DNA of 64,000 nucleotides. Origin: Ustilaginoidea virens. Taxonomy: Eukaryota > Ascomycota > Sordariomycetes > Hypocreales > Clavicipitaceae. The notes under the pieces were generated by a model. The model saw only the letters and a list, made by a program, of their open reading frames with translations. It made no database searches and had not been told where the DNA came from. This document shows positions 21,164 to 33,837 of this stretch, in pieces; position 1 is the first letter of the stretch; every line of letters starts with the position of its first letter. The DNA lies in NCBI RefSeq assembly GCF_000687475.1, contig NC_057320.1, positions 868,001 through 932,000 on the forward strand, written 5' to 3'. Made by a program: the position numbers and the translations under genes.

Positions 21164-22848
21164 ATGAGGTTCCCACGACTCCCAACTCGGAGCTGGTCAG
21201 TTCCACGCACCACCAGGCCGAGCAGGGCTCCGCGACCGACGAGAGAGCCTTCAATAAACAGCCCTTCTGCAGTGTATTCTTGCCCTCGGTATAGATGCTA
21301 TTCTGGGGGTGCCGTCGTGTCTGCTGCAGACCTCAAGTTTGGCCAACCCGTTTACGAGACTCACCCTCATATTCTCAAAGCCGGAGAACGTAAGGATATC
21401 CATCACCCTCTCTCTTCATGACTCGATCTTTTTGCCTATGCCGATTGTTTCATCACTCGGATGGTCTGCGCCTGCGACTGTTTTTTTTTTTCCTTCTTCC
21501 CCTTGACTTTGCAACAACAACAACGACAAGACTGCCAAATGCTCCGTATGACTGATCATCTTTTTGCATCCCAGTCACGCCCGGTATCACTGCGCACGAG
21601 TATGCCGACCGCAGGGCAGCTCTTGCCAAGTCCATGTCGGAGGGCAGCGTGGCGGTACTCCATGCCGCTCCAGTCCAGTACAAGTCCGGCGCAGTTTTCC
21701 ACCCCTACAGACAAGAGTCGAATTTCCTCTGGCTGACTGGTTGGAATGAGGATGACGCTGTCGCCGTCATTGAAAAGACGGGTCCCAACTGGGGTGATTA
21801 CACGTTGCACATGTTTGTCAAGCGCAAGGACCCCAAAGATGAGCAGTGGAACGGGTACCGCAACGGGGTTGAAGCCGCCGCCGACGTCTTCAACGCCGAT
21901 GAAGCCTACTCAGTAGACTGCGTGGATCGTGTTCTGCGAGACCTGCTCCAATCCGCTCGTCTGGTGTACACCGACAGCCAGCCCGCCCAAGACCCCCGCA
22001 AGAACCTGCCGTGGAGCCTCTTGTCCGGCAAGGAGCCGGGCCAGCCGGCGCGATTGCCGCTGCATCCGCTGCTGAACAAGCTGCGGGTGGTCAAGAGCGC
22101 GGCCGAGGTGGCCAACATGCGCAAGGCGGGCCAAATGTCCGGCCGAGCCGTCACCGAGGCCATGCGGCGCGGCTGGATGAGGGAGAAGCACCTGCACGCC
22201 TTCCTGGACCACCAGTTCGTCCTGAACGGCTGCGACGGCCCCGCCTACATCCCCGTCGTCGCGGGCGGCGACCGCGCCAACTGCATCCACTACACCGTCA
22301 ACAACAACACGCTCGAGGACGGCGAGCTGGTCCTCGTGGATGCCGGCGGCGAGTACGGCGCCTACATCACCGACATATCGAGGACGTGGCCCGTCTCGGG
22401 CAAGTTCAGCGCCGCGCAGCGCGATCTGTACGAGGCCGTGCTCCGGGTCCAGCGCTCAAGCGTCGCGCTGTGCCGGGAGAGCGCCGCCATGTCGCTCGAG
22501 GACATCCACGGCGCCACGGCCCGCGGGCTTGCGGACCAGCTGCAGGCCCTCGGCTTCGACGTCGACTCGCGCAGCATTGGCCGGCTGTTCCCCCACCATG
22601 TCGGCCACTACATCGGGCTGGATGTGCACGACTGTCCGGGATACAGCCGCAGGGAGACGCTGCGGCGGGGGCACTGCGTGACCATCGAGCCTGGGGTTTA
22701 CGTCCCCCGCGACGACCAGTGGCCGAAGCACTTCCACGGCATGGGTATCCGCATCGAAGACAGCATCTGTGTCGACCAAGACTCGCCGTTTATTCTCACC
22801 ACAGAGGCTGTCAAAGAGGTGGACGATATTGAGGCCCTGCGGCAGTGA
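21164..22848 (+). CDS. ICP55: ICP55-like aminopeptidase P, probably mitochondrial
   Basis: Exons 21164-21389 and 21575-22848 give 499 aa. The N-terminus (MRFPRLPTRSWSVPRTTRPS...) is rich in Arg and lacks acids, as expected for a mitochondrial presequence. The aminopeptidase P N-terminal domain follows (HPYRQESNFLWLTGWNE), then the creatinase/M24B fold with metal ligands Asp331, Asp342, His420, Glu447 and Glu470 (in VLVDAGGEYGAYITD, HHVGHYIGLDVHD, TIEPGVYVP and GIRIED). Yeast Icp55 removes one residue from imported proteins after MPP cleavage, stabilising them. The intron junction gives KAGELTPGITAHEY. The start codon is the least certain part. It converges with the SREBP-type gene. Confidence 0.9.
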
Positions 22849-23411
22849 GCGCACGCTGAACTGGATATATGAGCTGTTTGCGGACGGCTGGGCTGGAAGG
22901 ACTCGAGTTGTGAGCGGTGATTCATCGGTCTCCTAAAACACAAAAAAAAAAAGAAAAAGAAAGGGAAATAGTACAAATCTACAAATCATTCCCGGGTCGT
23001 ATTCTTTTCCCCACGTCCGTAGTGCCACGCTCCGCTACCACATGATAGTATCGCTGTATATCCACGTTTGCCCTCCATCTGCCAAAGTCCCCTGTTGAAA
23101 ATACACCATCATTGGATTCATTTCGCAGACAAGGCAGGGATGGAGAAGAAAAAAAAAAGCCAAAACGCCCTTCATGCCAACGCTTGCGCCGCAATACTAC
23201 CTACCTCACAGGGAATGCCAGAGCTGTCCCAAACTCCATTCCACGCTGGCGTCTCTTTGCATGTCGAGGGTTTTACGATCCCACATCCTAGCATGTATTC
23301 TTCTTTTTTGCCGCTTCTTCTCTTTTTCTCTTCTTGTTTTGGCTCGTGACTTGGGTATACTGCGAGTGAGAGAAGGAAGGGCGTTTTCTTCCCATGGCCC
23401 CGAAATCTGCC
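22849..23411. other. Convergent 3' region
   Basis: Lies between the stops of the ICP55-like and bHLH genes. Contains A- and T-rich tracts (about 22938-22970 and 23305-23335) likely to be 3' untranslated sequence. No gene is supported. Confidence 0.6.
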
Positions 23412-25102
23412 TCAACAGAATCCCCGCGGGTCGAAGAGCGTCATGCTGTAATTCGGCATCATCTTGTCGCCTGGTCGACCCACGCCTTTGAGGAGCGTCT
23501 CCAAAGCTTGCAGTCTCCGCGCGAGTTGCTGATGTTCCTGGGCAATGGCCCTATTCCTAGCCTCGAGATGATGAATATATTCAGTTGCCGTCGTCAAGAC
23601 GGTGCCCTATGAGATAGAGAGAGATGAAAAAAAATAAGCTTTGTGATATTTCTCGCTTTGCCGATGGTGAGAGAGAAACCGGAACTGATCTAACGTGGGG
23701 TTACGTCCGAGACTTGCGTGGCGTCTGCTGCCGCGTTGTTTTTTCTGAAAGTGCTTGGCACTACATACAAAGGAGATATAAAGCTTTACACCCACCTTGC
23801 TTATCTTGACACCGCTTCGCTGGCCTCCTGCGGAGCCGCCTTCTGGTTCCCCGTCGCGGCTGGAGGCTTGCAAGGCTGGGACGGCAGCGCGCAACTCGGA
23901 AATCTTGTCCTTCAGGTTGGTGCGATATTTCCGCTCGACATCATTGTGGGCTATTCTGTCGGCAGGCCTGGGTTTGGGCTGCCCCGAGGGTCCGGCTCTC
24001 TTGGACGAGCTCGCTCTGGCTGTGGCGGCTGGCCTCGTCTGCTTTTTGGAGTCGGCTTCATCGGATTCATTGCCATCTTTGGCGCGTATTGGCCTTGGTT
24101 GGCTTTTCGCAGGTTGGACATGCTGACTCGCTGGCCGTTTTCCCCGTTCTTGCGATGGTCTGCACCCCATGCCCGCGCCGAAGCCGATCCCAAATCCGTT
24201 TGGTGGGAGCAATGCTCCAGGTATCCTCCCCGAGTTCAGAGCTTCCTCAAGCATTCGCCGCTGCTCATGGGCATCGGAGCTCTGAGCGCAGGCATTCTTC
24301 CCCACATGCCTCGGGTCATCTGTCGCCGTGCTGGAGGTAGGGAGCAGGCCAGGCTGCGATTTGTTTAGAGTTGGGGGGGTTTTGAAGCCGGCGGGGTCGT
24401 TTTCGATATACTGCCGAGACGCCAATGTCTCGCCAGGCTGCGTCGATCCGTCATCGACCTCGTCTGTTGTCTCAAACATTTCCTCGTCCTCGGAGAGGGC
24501 TTGCTCGAAGGCACTATCGTCGAAGAAATCCTCCTCTCTGAAAGGCGCGGGAGCTGTAGTATACAGTCCGGTGCCAAGGCCAGGCATAATTTCCGTCATC
24601 AGGCCGGATCTGCAAGGATCTGCGTTAGTCCCGAGAGCCCAAAAGGATGGTGAGGTTTTCGAAGGAAAAGCATGTTCTTGGCTGCCAACCTATTTTGTGG
24701 GAGAGATTCCAGCCGCTTGGAGTAGTCAATCTCAAAGCTGCCCATGTTGTCAAGATCATCGTCGAACGAGAGCCAATAATCTATAGAGTCCAATGCGGGT
24801 ATATCCGGCTCAACCTTTATTCTCTTCTTGTCGTGTAAATCCCTGGGTTGAAAGACGCCTGGCTGCTCTTCGGGCATGGAAGTCGCCGGCGGTTGTGTGA
24901 ATGATAGATCGGCAAGTGCATTGATTGCGGGATCGAAGGATGGCATTGAAACACTGGACGGAGCGGAGGCGAAGTCAAAATGGTTCAAGCTCGCAGATGC
25001 CCCAGACCAAGCCGGCGCGTCTTGTACCGTTTGTCTTGCTGATGACGTGTCTTGTTGATTCATTATGGTGTCCGGATGCGCTCCCATGGCAGGCTCATAC
25101 AT
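23412..25102 (-). CDS. SREBP-type bHLH-zipper transcription factor without membrane segments
   Basis: Exons 24690-25102, 23796-24609 and 23412-23606 give 473 aa. The basic region reads HNDVERKYRTNLKDKISELR (residues 359-378). Tyr366, where most bHLH proteins have Arg, is the SREBP hallmark allowing binding to sterol regulatory elements as well as E-boxes. Helix 2 and a leucine zipper follow (VKISKGTVLTTATEYIHHLEARN ... LARRLQALETLL), and the protein ends about 25 residues later. No hydrophobic segments or SREBP C-terminal domain are present, so it should be constitutively soluble, like the SrbB/sah-2 class. The N-terminal half is acidic and Pro/Ser-rich, probably activating. Intron 2 (189 nt) splits the bHLH loop. 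The start is the first ATG in frame; an open stretch further up begins only with GTG. Confidence 0.85.
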
Positions 25103-26974
25103 GGCTGCAACAGAAAACGAGGCGGGAAGAGATATCACTTGTCAAAGCCCACCCCAACTATATCAGCTGGGGCACAGAGGTTGGGGGATCGCAAAGTCGA
25201 ATGCTGACGATGGCAATTATACGCGCAAGAAGCAACCTGCCAAGACTCGGATATTCCCGGACAAGATGTCTCTCCAGAAGAATGGTGCCACCGCTGAGGG
25301 CGAGGTTTGCGCTTGGTGGTGTTGGTGACAATTTAGAAGGTGTGATGACGAAAAGCCCACTTGATACCCTACCATGAGCTCAACAAGCTACAAGATGGGT
25401 CGAAGATCCAAACGGGGAACTGGTTTCTGGATGCAGACGGCAGATGTCCCTCTGGCAAAGGGGTCAGGGAGGCCGCGAGTGCAAATCTTGGGCAGAATCG
25501 AGCAAGGAGAGCACCAACAATACCTAAGTACCAGACCTAAGGTAGGTAGGCAGTGGTGATGCACGAGAAGAAAAGCAGCCGACGCCATGGAGCTGCGAGC
25601 GACAGGTCAGAGACTGATAGAAGCCTGGCTGCTTTCAATGCGTCTGGTCTTTCGTTTTCGCTTCGGCGGCGCCTTGACTGGCAGGAGTCGAGTCACAGGA
25701 CTCTCCAGCAGCCAGCCAGCTGTTCGACTCCGGTCCTGCCCGTCCCGCAGCTGGCACAGGAACAATTGGAAAGGGTCAACTCCGAATGCCACCATTGACC
25801 TCACCACCATTTCCAATGGGATTCAATGATCTGTGCTGGGTCCCACTATCCGCGCTGACGGTACAGGTACCCTGGGTATGCCGTATGTCGTCAACGGGTT
25901 CTGCATGTATGTGGTGGTATGCCCAATGGGCCGTGCCCGTGCTAGGCCACCCACCGCATCAAGCAGCAGATAAACAGCAAATGGAAAAGAGAAGAAGAGA
26001 AGAAAAAAAAGAATATGAGAATATGAGAAAATGAGAAAATGAGAAAATAAGGGGCAAAGGAAAAAAGTTCAGCTCGGGCCGGACTGGGCGACTGGGTACT
26101 AGGTAGGTAAGGTAGGTAGGTAGGTTAGGTAGGTTAGAGGATAGCAGAGGACGGTTACGGAAAGTGATAAAACCCAGCAACAGCGTATCCAGCGCCATCT
26201 TTTGATTCGTTTGAGTCAGGGTGCAAGTGCGAGTGACTGATAGTTACTGATACTGAGTACATGTACGAAGCCATCGAAAACAGGATGAATTGATGAGAAG
26301 CCCTCTGGGTGGACGCCGATGTACGGACTACCCCGTAGCCCATCATGCAGGCCCGTTTGCGAGAAGTGGCCTGACTTTCGAGGACCCCGCCGACGATGCT
26401 GGCACCTGCAGCCCGCCCGTATAATAGTCACCCCACCTCTTCTGTCCCGCCCTGGCAGATCGTACGATTTGGCCGGCAGCCGCGTCAAACCCCGCCACTT
26501 TGGTGGGGCCTGTCCGTGTGGCCGTCTGTCGCGCGCGTCACTGGCAGCCGATGCCTCCAGCTCAGCATTGATGCAGCAAGTTGGCGTGCTCCAAAGGCCG
26601 GCATGGCTGTGCGGAGTAGCCAGTGATGTAAGCGGCATAAACATGCTCACGTTTGATGCAAGTATAAAAGGCCTTTCCACGGGCTAGGAGAGCTAGGGAA
26701 TGCAATACTCTTGGGTCTGGTACCTCCTAGATGCCTCAGGTTGGCGCGCCACATACCCCCACTCCTGTGACGTGACTGCCCCGTTGTCTGGTAGCAGCCG
26801 TCGTGACAGCCGTTGTGACAGCCGTTGTGACAGCCGCTGACTCGGGCGGGCATTGGTAGACCGTAAACCATGGAGTTCAAATCCAGCCAAGGTGCTGCGG
26901 CGCTGCCTTTGTGACTTGTAGCAGTCTTTTACCGTCACAGCAGGACACTTTCCTATGCACCTCCTGGCAGTACC

Positions 26975-27008
<34 letters not shown>

Positions 27009-28487
27009 CCTTTTTACTTGTTTATTTTTTTTTCCCCTTTGAAATGGCCACATCAGTCTGTTGGCGTTCAACAGTCCTCAAGCCTCTTAATTATTGCAAT
27101 CATGACCTACCTGTCAAACCCCTGGCTACCTAAGATACAGATACATTAGGTAGACAAGGAGATGGCTAGCGCCATCTAGGGGAATAACACTCTTGCAACC
27201 CCCATGTCCGTAGCCGAAGCGCCAGGCATCCAACTTCTAGCGGCCCAAAGAACCTAACTCGAGGTCCTTGCACCAAAATCGGACGCGGCTACGCGACGAT
27301 CAAAAAAGGCATTAGACCCCTACGTTTCTCTGCGACATCAGGCAAGTGCAAAAGACAATTCCTCCCCAGGTGTACGGGTTTTAGCCCTCAGCTGAAGTCT
27401 TGTTGAACCAGCTCGAGCAGGTCGAAACCAACGAAATTACAGTAAGCTTGCTGGCGGCGCGGTGTGATTGGCTCCCGCCCCTGTCGGCCAACGAGTACCG
27501 AAAAGGCTCTACTCCGTACATACATACCTAGTACATAGCTGGAGCTTCGAGTCTTCGACTGCCAAACGGCCCCCGAAACCTATCTATCGACAACCTGCCC
27601 TGTAGCTTGCATGGGCATGGGCATGGGTCATGGCAAAGCTCGCTCCGCAACCAAGCCCATCTTGAACAGTGGCGACGGGCACGATGCGCTCCTCCGGCAT
27701 AACCCATCTGTTTTCCCCGGCGGAAGATGCCGAGTCATGCGCGGGCCGCCTGTCCACGTCCAGGATGCGAGCACACACGATGCCGGAGCGAAGGCGCTGG
27801 AATCGCTTCCCAAGCCATCTCGGAGGCAAAAACGTGTCGAGGCAAGGTCGACGACACCCTTGTACTAGACCGTGGCCCGCCGTATTGCAGCATCGATAAG
27901 CTTGCGACTGTTGCTGCACGCAACGTCGGCAACAAATATGTGTCCTCGCATCCGACACTCGCGTCTTCGTGGCGTCGTGGTCCTTTGCATTGCGCGAGCA
28001 TTGTCCGTCAAGGGTAGACAATGACTCCAATGGGTTATGGTTGTTGGTGCCAACGTGGACAAGCACGCTGGTTAATACCTGTTACCGACTGCGGACAGAA
28101 CTCTGGGGGAATGGTCGGCTGCGGCCGCTTTCGGTAGAGGTTTGCCATTTTATATTCGCCCCATGTTGGACATACGCAAGGGCCAACTGCTCATCCCACC
28201 ATCATGGCCCAGTATCAAATGCTTCTGCCTGAAAATATATCCCCCGATTCAACCCCGCGCAAAAGATTCTAGAAACACAAGGACTGCATACCCGGCCGGA
28301 CCTGACCAGGCAGGACCTGACGCTTCCAGCGGGACCCAACAAGAATAACATGGTGAGCCAGGAATTGATACAGAAAAGCCCGCGGCCGCACAGCAGCTGT
28401 AACCATGTATGACGAGCAAATTCCAACCTGGGCAAGGGCACAATACCTGAGCTCGCTCCTCCCGCAACCCGACGACATCCAGCCACC
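25103..28487. other. Gene-poor intergenic region (3.4 kb)
   Basis: No gene is supported. Visible structures are TAGGTAGG-type repeats (26098-26135), AAATGAG repeats (26020-26045), a GACAGCCGTTGT triple repeat (26800-26835), a T run of about 30 (26979-27008) and an exact TACTCCGTAC motif (27510-27519). Frames present are short and mutually overlapping. The promoter of the bHLH gene should lie at the left end. Confidence 0.5.
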
Positions 28488-28673
28488 TTACTTGGCAATG
28501 TGAGGCTTCGGTAGGGTCTGCCGGCGCAGGCAGTCACCGCATACTTTAGCTTCATCAATCACCTCGTGCTCCGCAGAGGTCCCCTTGCAGTCTTTAAACA
28601 TCTGGTCACACCACTTGATTCGATAGTATCCGATGTGCCCACACGCCCATCTCTTGTCCACCTGCGTGCACAT
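28488..28673 (-). CDS. Small Cys-rich protein, unknown function
   Basis: Sixty-one codons beginning MCTQVDKRWACGHIGYYRIK. Six cysteines (2, 11, 22, 29, 45, 48) and His13 are arranged as W-x-C-G-H, W-C, D-C and V-C-G-D-C, which looks like a small zinc-binding fold. The last 61 codons look protein-like, while the upstream in-frame part is a Lys-rich product of a pyrimidine repeat, so the ATG at 28673 is favoured. Small fungal proteins of this general style exist, but I cannot name a family. No signal peptide. An unseen 5' exon is possible. Confidence 0.45.
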   Translation of the reverse strand: MCTQVDKRWACGHIGYYRIKWCDQMFKDCKGTSAEHEVIDEAKVCGDCLRRQTLPKPHIAK

Positions 28674-30983
28674 ATCTATGCTCCCGACAGGCAGATGGTC
28701 CGCCCGCGAGCCACACTGGCGTTTTTCTGTCTTTTTCTGTCTTTTTCTGTCTTTTACTGTCTTTTTTTTTTTTTTTTGTTTTCCCTCTTTGCCCCCCCTG
28801 GTCTGATGACTCTGATCCGGCGGTGCCTCGTCTCGGTTGCTGTGTGGTGAGAGAGGGTTTAAAAAAGGACTGCTGCCTTGGCAGGTTGAGGGTGCAGTCA
28901 TGCGAACTTCGTGGGTACTAGATGCCAGCCTCTTGTACGGAGTATCGTGGGCCAAGTCGCGGGTCTTGCGAAAAGGTGTCGAGCCGTCGACGCAGCACGG
29001 GAAATGTTGAGCAGGTGTTTCCCCCCCACCCTTTTCCCCCCCCGAATGCCTCGCATGTCCGTGTAATCAAAGCGCACGGAGAAAATCATGCCTCGATTGC
29101 CACTGTCTAATAACAGAGAGGCAGCATGAGGAAGCGCCCTGGCAGCAGCTCTACAGATGCGCGTCTCCAGAAGCTGCCGGCAAAGAGGTTTCTGCCAGGA
29201 GAAGAAGGTGGGCGTGCCGAAGCCCAGCGGGACAGCAGCCTCGAGAGGAAGAAGTTGAAAGTCGTAAGGGCTCATGGGCGGAGCGGCAACGCCGCGTCGT
29301 TGGCAAGGTCGCGCCGCCAGGGGATTTTTATTTCCACAGGCCGCATTGGGGTGCCGCCCCTGTTGCGGTCTGCTGTGTCCTGTGTCTCGTGTCTCGTGTC
29401 TTGTTGCGCCTTGTTGCGTTCTGTCGTGTGCGTCGTGTCTGTCGTGTCTCACCATATGCGGGTCATCGCGATCCCCTTCATGGCGCTGTGATGGGGCTGT
29501 TTTTTTTTTTTTTTTTTTTTTTGGTCGTGAGGAGCTGTGGGGCAACAACCAGCTTGACCAGTTCTGGTTCAAGTAGGGGAGGATTGAGCCTTGAAGCCCT
29601 ATGTCGGGTGGATGCAAGATGGGGCACGGATATAGCGCAGCCCTTAATTAGCGGGGCGAAGCCTGGACCATAAACGCAGCGTCCGAGACGGGAAGTGCTT
29701 GGATATATCTTGTCAGCTTGATTCAGCTAAGGGCTCGGTACAAGCCTTTGCAGCTTTATTTCCAAGCGGGCAGCGTGAGGGTGTGTGTGGGAGGGTGGCG
29801 GGCGAGTGAGTGATGCGATGCGATGCGATGCGATGCGATGCGATGCGATGCGCAGGACGGCTCAGGCTTTCCAGTCGGCAGCATCCGTACGGAGTACTCG
29901 GTTTCATGTTGGGGGGGGTTGACTGGGTTAAAAAGGGAAAAAAAAAAAAAAGGCAAAAAAAGGCAAAAAGGCAAAAAGGCAAAAAGCAAAACCGCCGGCA
30001 ATTGGCACGCGGTGCAAGGTGGGGGGTGGGAAGGGGGGAACTGGCTGGGGCTGGCTGGGGCTGGCTGGGGCTGCGCTGGCATGGCAAGTGGAAAACCAAA
30101 AAAGGCGCCCCCGCAACGAGTCTGGTCCGAGACTCCGAGTTGACCCATGGATTTCCCCATTGTTTCCGGCCAACGATGATGCTTGAATGGCTGGCTCTTT
30201 TTGTCGTCGCCCTCCCACCGGTGACTGCAGTACGGAGTACGTCAATGCTTTAACTCCGCACTCCTCACAATCCCAATCCCACATGCAGGAAACAGCGCTG
30301 TGGCGCCTGGCAAAAGCGGGTGGCGGCTTGACCTTGTGCTGCGCCAAACTGTCTGGTGACGCCACACCAAATGCGGCTCTGGCTCTACCGGGCTCCCTAC
30401 ATGTATGCTTCCATATGCCTCCATATGCCTCCATATGCTTGCCATACTTTGGACCATGACGATTCGCCCGGAGCGGCAGCTCTGTTGCGCATGCCTCATG
30501 GCTACGCCCAGCAGCAAACGGACCAGGCAGTCAATCAGCATGCCGGCCCATCGGCCATCGGGAAGAAAACATTTGACTGCTTGTCCGCTTCATCCCCATG
30601 CTGCGATGCCAATGTCCGGGCGAACAATAGCCATGCCTGGGTCGGCCGCAGGGCGGTTGTTTTGTTCGGCAGCCGGCACTGGCAGCTGCGAGCAACTCGA
30701 AACCTTTTGCTCCTTCCCTCCTTCCTTCCTTCCTTCCATATCGCCGCGCGTCGGCTCTTCGAACACTTGTAAATTGCCTTGTTTCGCCTTGCTTGCCACT
30801 TTTCGTCTTGCTCTTTTGCTTCTTCCAGGTTCCCTTTCAAGATAGAACCCCCGCCGCAATTTCCATGATCGCAGTATGCCACGTCCGAGGTGGTGAGACA
30901 CAATCCGCATCTGATTCGCCCAGACAAGGCCCACGAAACAAAGATTCGGAAGGAGGGGAACAAAAAAAGGGTTGTTAAAAAAA
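28674..30983. other. Repeat-rich intergenic region upstream of KAR5
   Basis: Holds CTGTCTTTTT repeats (28727-28770), a T20 run (29501-29522), an eight-copy GATGC array (29814-29853), A-rich AAAAAGGC repeats (29938-29990), CTGGCTGGGG repeats (30043-30073) and exact GTACGGAGTA motifs at 28935, 29887 and 30230. No gene is supported; the KAR5 promoter lies at the right end. Confidence 0.55.
29814..29853. repeat. GATGC pentamer array
   Basis: Eight consecutive perfect GATGC units, located 35 bp upstream of a GTACGGAGTAC motif. Confidence 0.92.
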
Positions 30984-32872
30984 ATGAAAGGCTTTGCGAC
31001 TGCTTCCCTCGGGGCTGTTCTGTTCTTTTCTCATCCCCTAGAAGCTCTCAGGTGGCCGAATGCTAGGCCGCTTCCTGGTAGGATATATTCAAACCCCACA
31101 ACGTTCCGATCCGGCGAGATTGCACCTCGAGTCTAACGGATATCCCAAAGTGAACGGGCTCGCGGATGGGGAATCGCCATTATCAACAGCCTCTCTCCAT
31201 CTGCGCCCCTCAAATTCCAACGTCTACGCAACGGCGCTCGTCGAGCTCCAGGAGCTAGAGTTGGAGCCTCTCTGCCACAGGGTTGCCGCTCGACTGCTGG
31301 TGACAAACTGCCAGCTGCTAGATGGACGGAATGACGCGACCGTCATGACGGACACGGGCCGAGCAGCAAGGGACTTTGTAGATTCATTTGCGGCCAGTTT
31401 GGCGATTTGCGATCTCGAAAGAGCAAGCTTCCCAATACCAGCATCTTGCTCCAAGTTCCGCGAAGGCGTGCTGGCAACGCTGCCAGCCCCGCTGAAGCCG
31501 CAGCTGCACGTCATGACGAGTGAAATCGACAGCTGTCTCGAAGGCCTGGCGAGATCCGATTCGGCATGGAGCACCTGGGTGAGTTACCGCCACAAGGCGC
31601 TCAGATTTTGCGAAGCGTCTAGAGCGGATAACGAAAAAGGTAGGAGAGAGAAAAGGCTGGAGCTTGCCTACGAATGACCAGCTTACATGCCCAACGCAGA
31701 TCAACACATTCGGCTCCATAAGAAACTCGCCCAGATCTTGGAACGGCTTACAAGCCAGGCCGAGACTGAGTCCCGCGCTCGGGCTGAGCATTTCGACAGT
31801 CTGCTGCGGCAGTCGGCAGAAAAGGCGCAATCCTTGACGCAGCAGACGGACAGGCTGGCCGAGCGCGTCTCGCAAGTTGACCAACTCGTATCCAACATGC
31901 TTCAATCAAAGTCCAAGGTACCGACGACTCCTTTCACTACGTCATTACTATCTGTAGTCATGGTTTTAGATATAGTGCCCTTCTATATCTTTTTGGCCAA
32001 GTGCATCGGCGCTGACATGTTTGCAAGGAAACCGAGCTGGCTCTCCATGACGGCATGCAAGGGGTAAGGTCCCTCCAGCGGCTAATGCAACGAGCATTTC
32101 ATGAAATGGCAGTCAGAGAGAAGACAATAGCCGCCATCTACGCATCTTCTCTAGATGAAGTCAAGGCGCAGGCGGTTGGCGATGCCAAAGCAGTCATGCA
32201 GGTTTTCCAGGGGCTGGCAGCGTCCGCCACCGTCCTCCAAACCCAGCTCGTCAGTAAGAGGACACCACCACCATCCAACGGACCATCCTGACAGTTGTTG
32301 AAGGCAAAGCACGAGGACCAAATGCATTCGGTCAGCCGGAGACAAGAGCAAGTACTTCAGGTATGCCTGCCCATTTCCCTGCCCTGCTCTGCCCTGCTCG
32401 CCGCTGACCTTTGCCCAAGACGATGGGGAAGCTCAGCAACCTAGCGGATCGGATTACGGAAAAGCAAAGGTCTCACGAGCTGTTGATGGAGTCGACGCAA
32501 AACAGGACGTTTGAGATACTGGGCTCGCTGGAAACGGCCACGTCATCGGTCAGCGCTCTTCAGATGCCCTTGGTCCAGCTCGGTTGGACCAGCTGGGTTC
32601 CGTACATTGTCTGCCCGACAGCGTCTCTTGTTCTCGGCTCATACGGGCTGCCGCCGTCCATGACGCGGAACCTGCTGCTTCTGAGCATTGGTAAGAAGGA
32701 AGCACATCCTCGCGTCCGTTTCTGGTTCCACGCTGAACGAGCTTTTGCAGGCGAGGCGGCCGGCTATTACGTGGCGTCGATGAAGACGCACAAGAGCGAA
32801 ACGTGGACAACATGCATGCCAGCGGGGCGTTTTGCAGAGGGGCGTCAGTCGGCGAAACGCAACGAGGATTAA
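30984..32872 (+). CDS. KAR5: KAR5/Tht1-type nuclear fusion protein
   Basis: Exons 30984-31077, 31151-31639, 31700-31917, 32028-32249, 32295-32360, 32420-32690 and 32751-32872 give 493 aa. A signal peptide ([21 protein letters not shown]) leads into the Tht1 core: [33 protein letters not shown] and [27 protein letters not shown]. Coiled coil follows ([20 protein letters not shown] and on) and a membrane segment near residues 430-460. In yeast Kar5 acts in the nuclear envelope during karyogamy. The first exon (intron GTAGGA...CCCAAAG, branch TCTAACG) and the fourth donor (GTCAGT, 45-nt intron) were chosen to keep the frame and are the least certain joins. The last intron (32691-32750) is 60 nt and stop-free, so its retention would also give an open protein. 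Confidence 0.82.
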
Positions 32873-33837
32873 TGACATCTGAGCCATACATATCACCATC
32901 GTCGTCATCATCATCATCATCATTATTATCTACACAGACGTCCGAACCCTGGCAACGGCCGCCGGCGACGCAACACGAAAATTTTGCTGCTGGAAAGGAA
33001 ACGAGCGTGAAAAACACAACTATACGGGGGCCAGGTTCGGAGTTGACGGGGGGTTTTTTTTCCTTTTTTTTTCCCATCTCATTGGATGGTGGGCCTTTGC
33101 CACCAGAGTTCTGACGGGGTGCTTTGCACGCATCTTGGGGGTTTATCTGAGAAGCAAGCAGGCTGGGAGGCCGAGCCGAGCCGAGCCGAGCCGAGCCATT
33201 TTATTTTATTTTTAGACCGACTTCAAGTAGCTTCCAAAACAAGTCAAAACAAGTCAAAACAAGTTTCTCTGATGACAAAGTGCGCGCCGGCAACGCGGTT
33301 CGCATCAGCGGCGTTGATGTCCCCAGCTTACTTAGGCCCTGGATTGCCACACGCCGACTTCAGGGGCAGCCATCTAGCCTTGCGACCGCCCAGCCAACCT
33401 TTGATACGCTGCCAGAGGCCTCCGTCGCTGGTAGTAGCAGTGGTGTCGAGAGACCAAAGTCGAAGTTGATTCGCCGGAGGGGGCGGTGTTGCGGTCCGCC
33501 ATCGTCGAGGGTGCCCTGCAGACGAGCAGGTCAAGTCGGCTTGCTGCTCATCAGGATGCCATTCTACCTGGAATCCAAGTAGCCGCCCAGGCTGGGACAG
33601 GCACGTTGGGGGGGGAGGCTGAGTTCGAGTCGGGCGCTTTGTCCGTGTAAGCGAGGCAAGCTGTGCGTGGCGGAAGCAAAAAGCAGGACAAACTCGCCTG
33701 GGTGCGGGCCGCGCGAGTGACCGTCATCAGCCAGACACGCGCGCCGACGCCAACAGCCACCACAATAAGATGCAGTCCACGAAGAAGCGGCGGGCGGGGC
33801 GAACACGAACAGGCCCTCCCCCCCCCCCCCCCCCGCA
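32873..33837. other. Convergent region between KAR5 and RAP1
   Basis: Contains CAT repeats (32901-32925), a GCCGA array (33171-33196), AACAAGTCAA repeats (33238-33263) and a run of C (33816-33834) beside the RAP1 stop. A minus-strand frame at 33328-33534 is open but unlike any domain I recognise. Confidence 0.5.

Noticed and set aside
25103..25138. N-terminal extension of the bHLH factor to 25138
   Set aside because: The extension begins with GTG; the first ATG in frame is at 25102 with a good context.
26860..26900. tRNA-like B box (AGTTCAAATCC)
   Set aside because: No A box at the right distance and no cloverleaf stems can be drawn.
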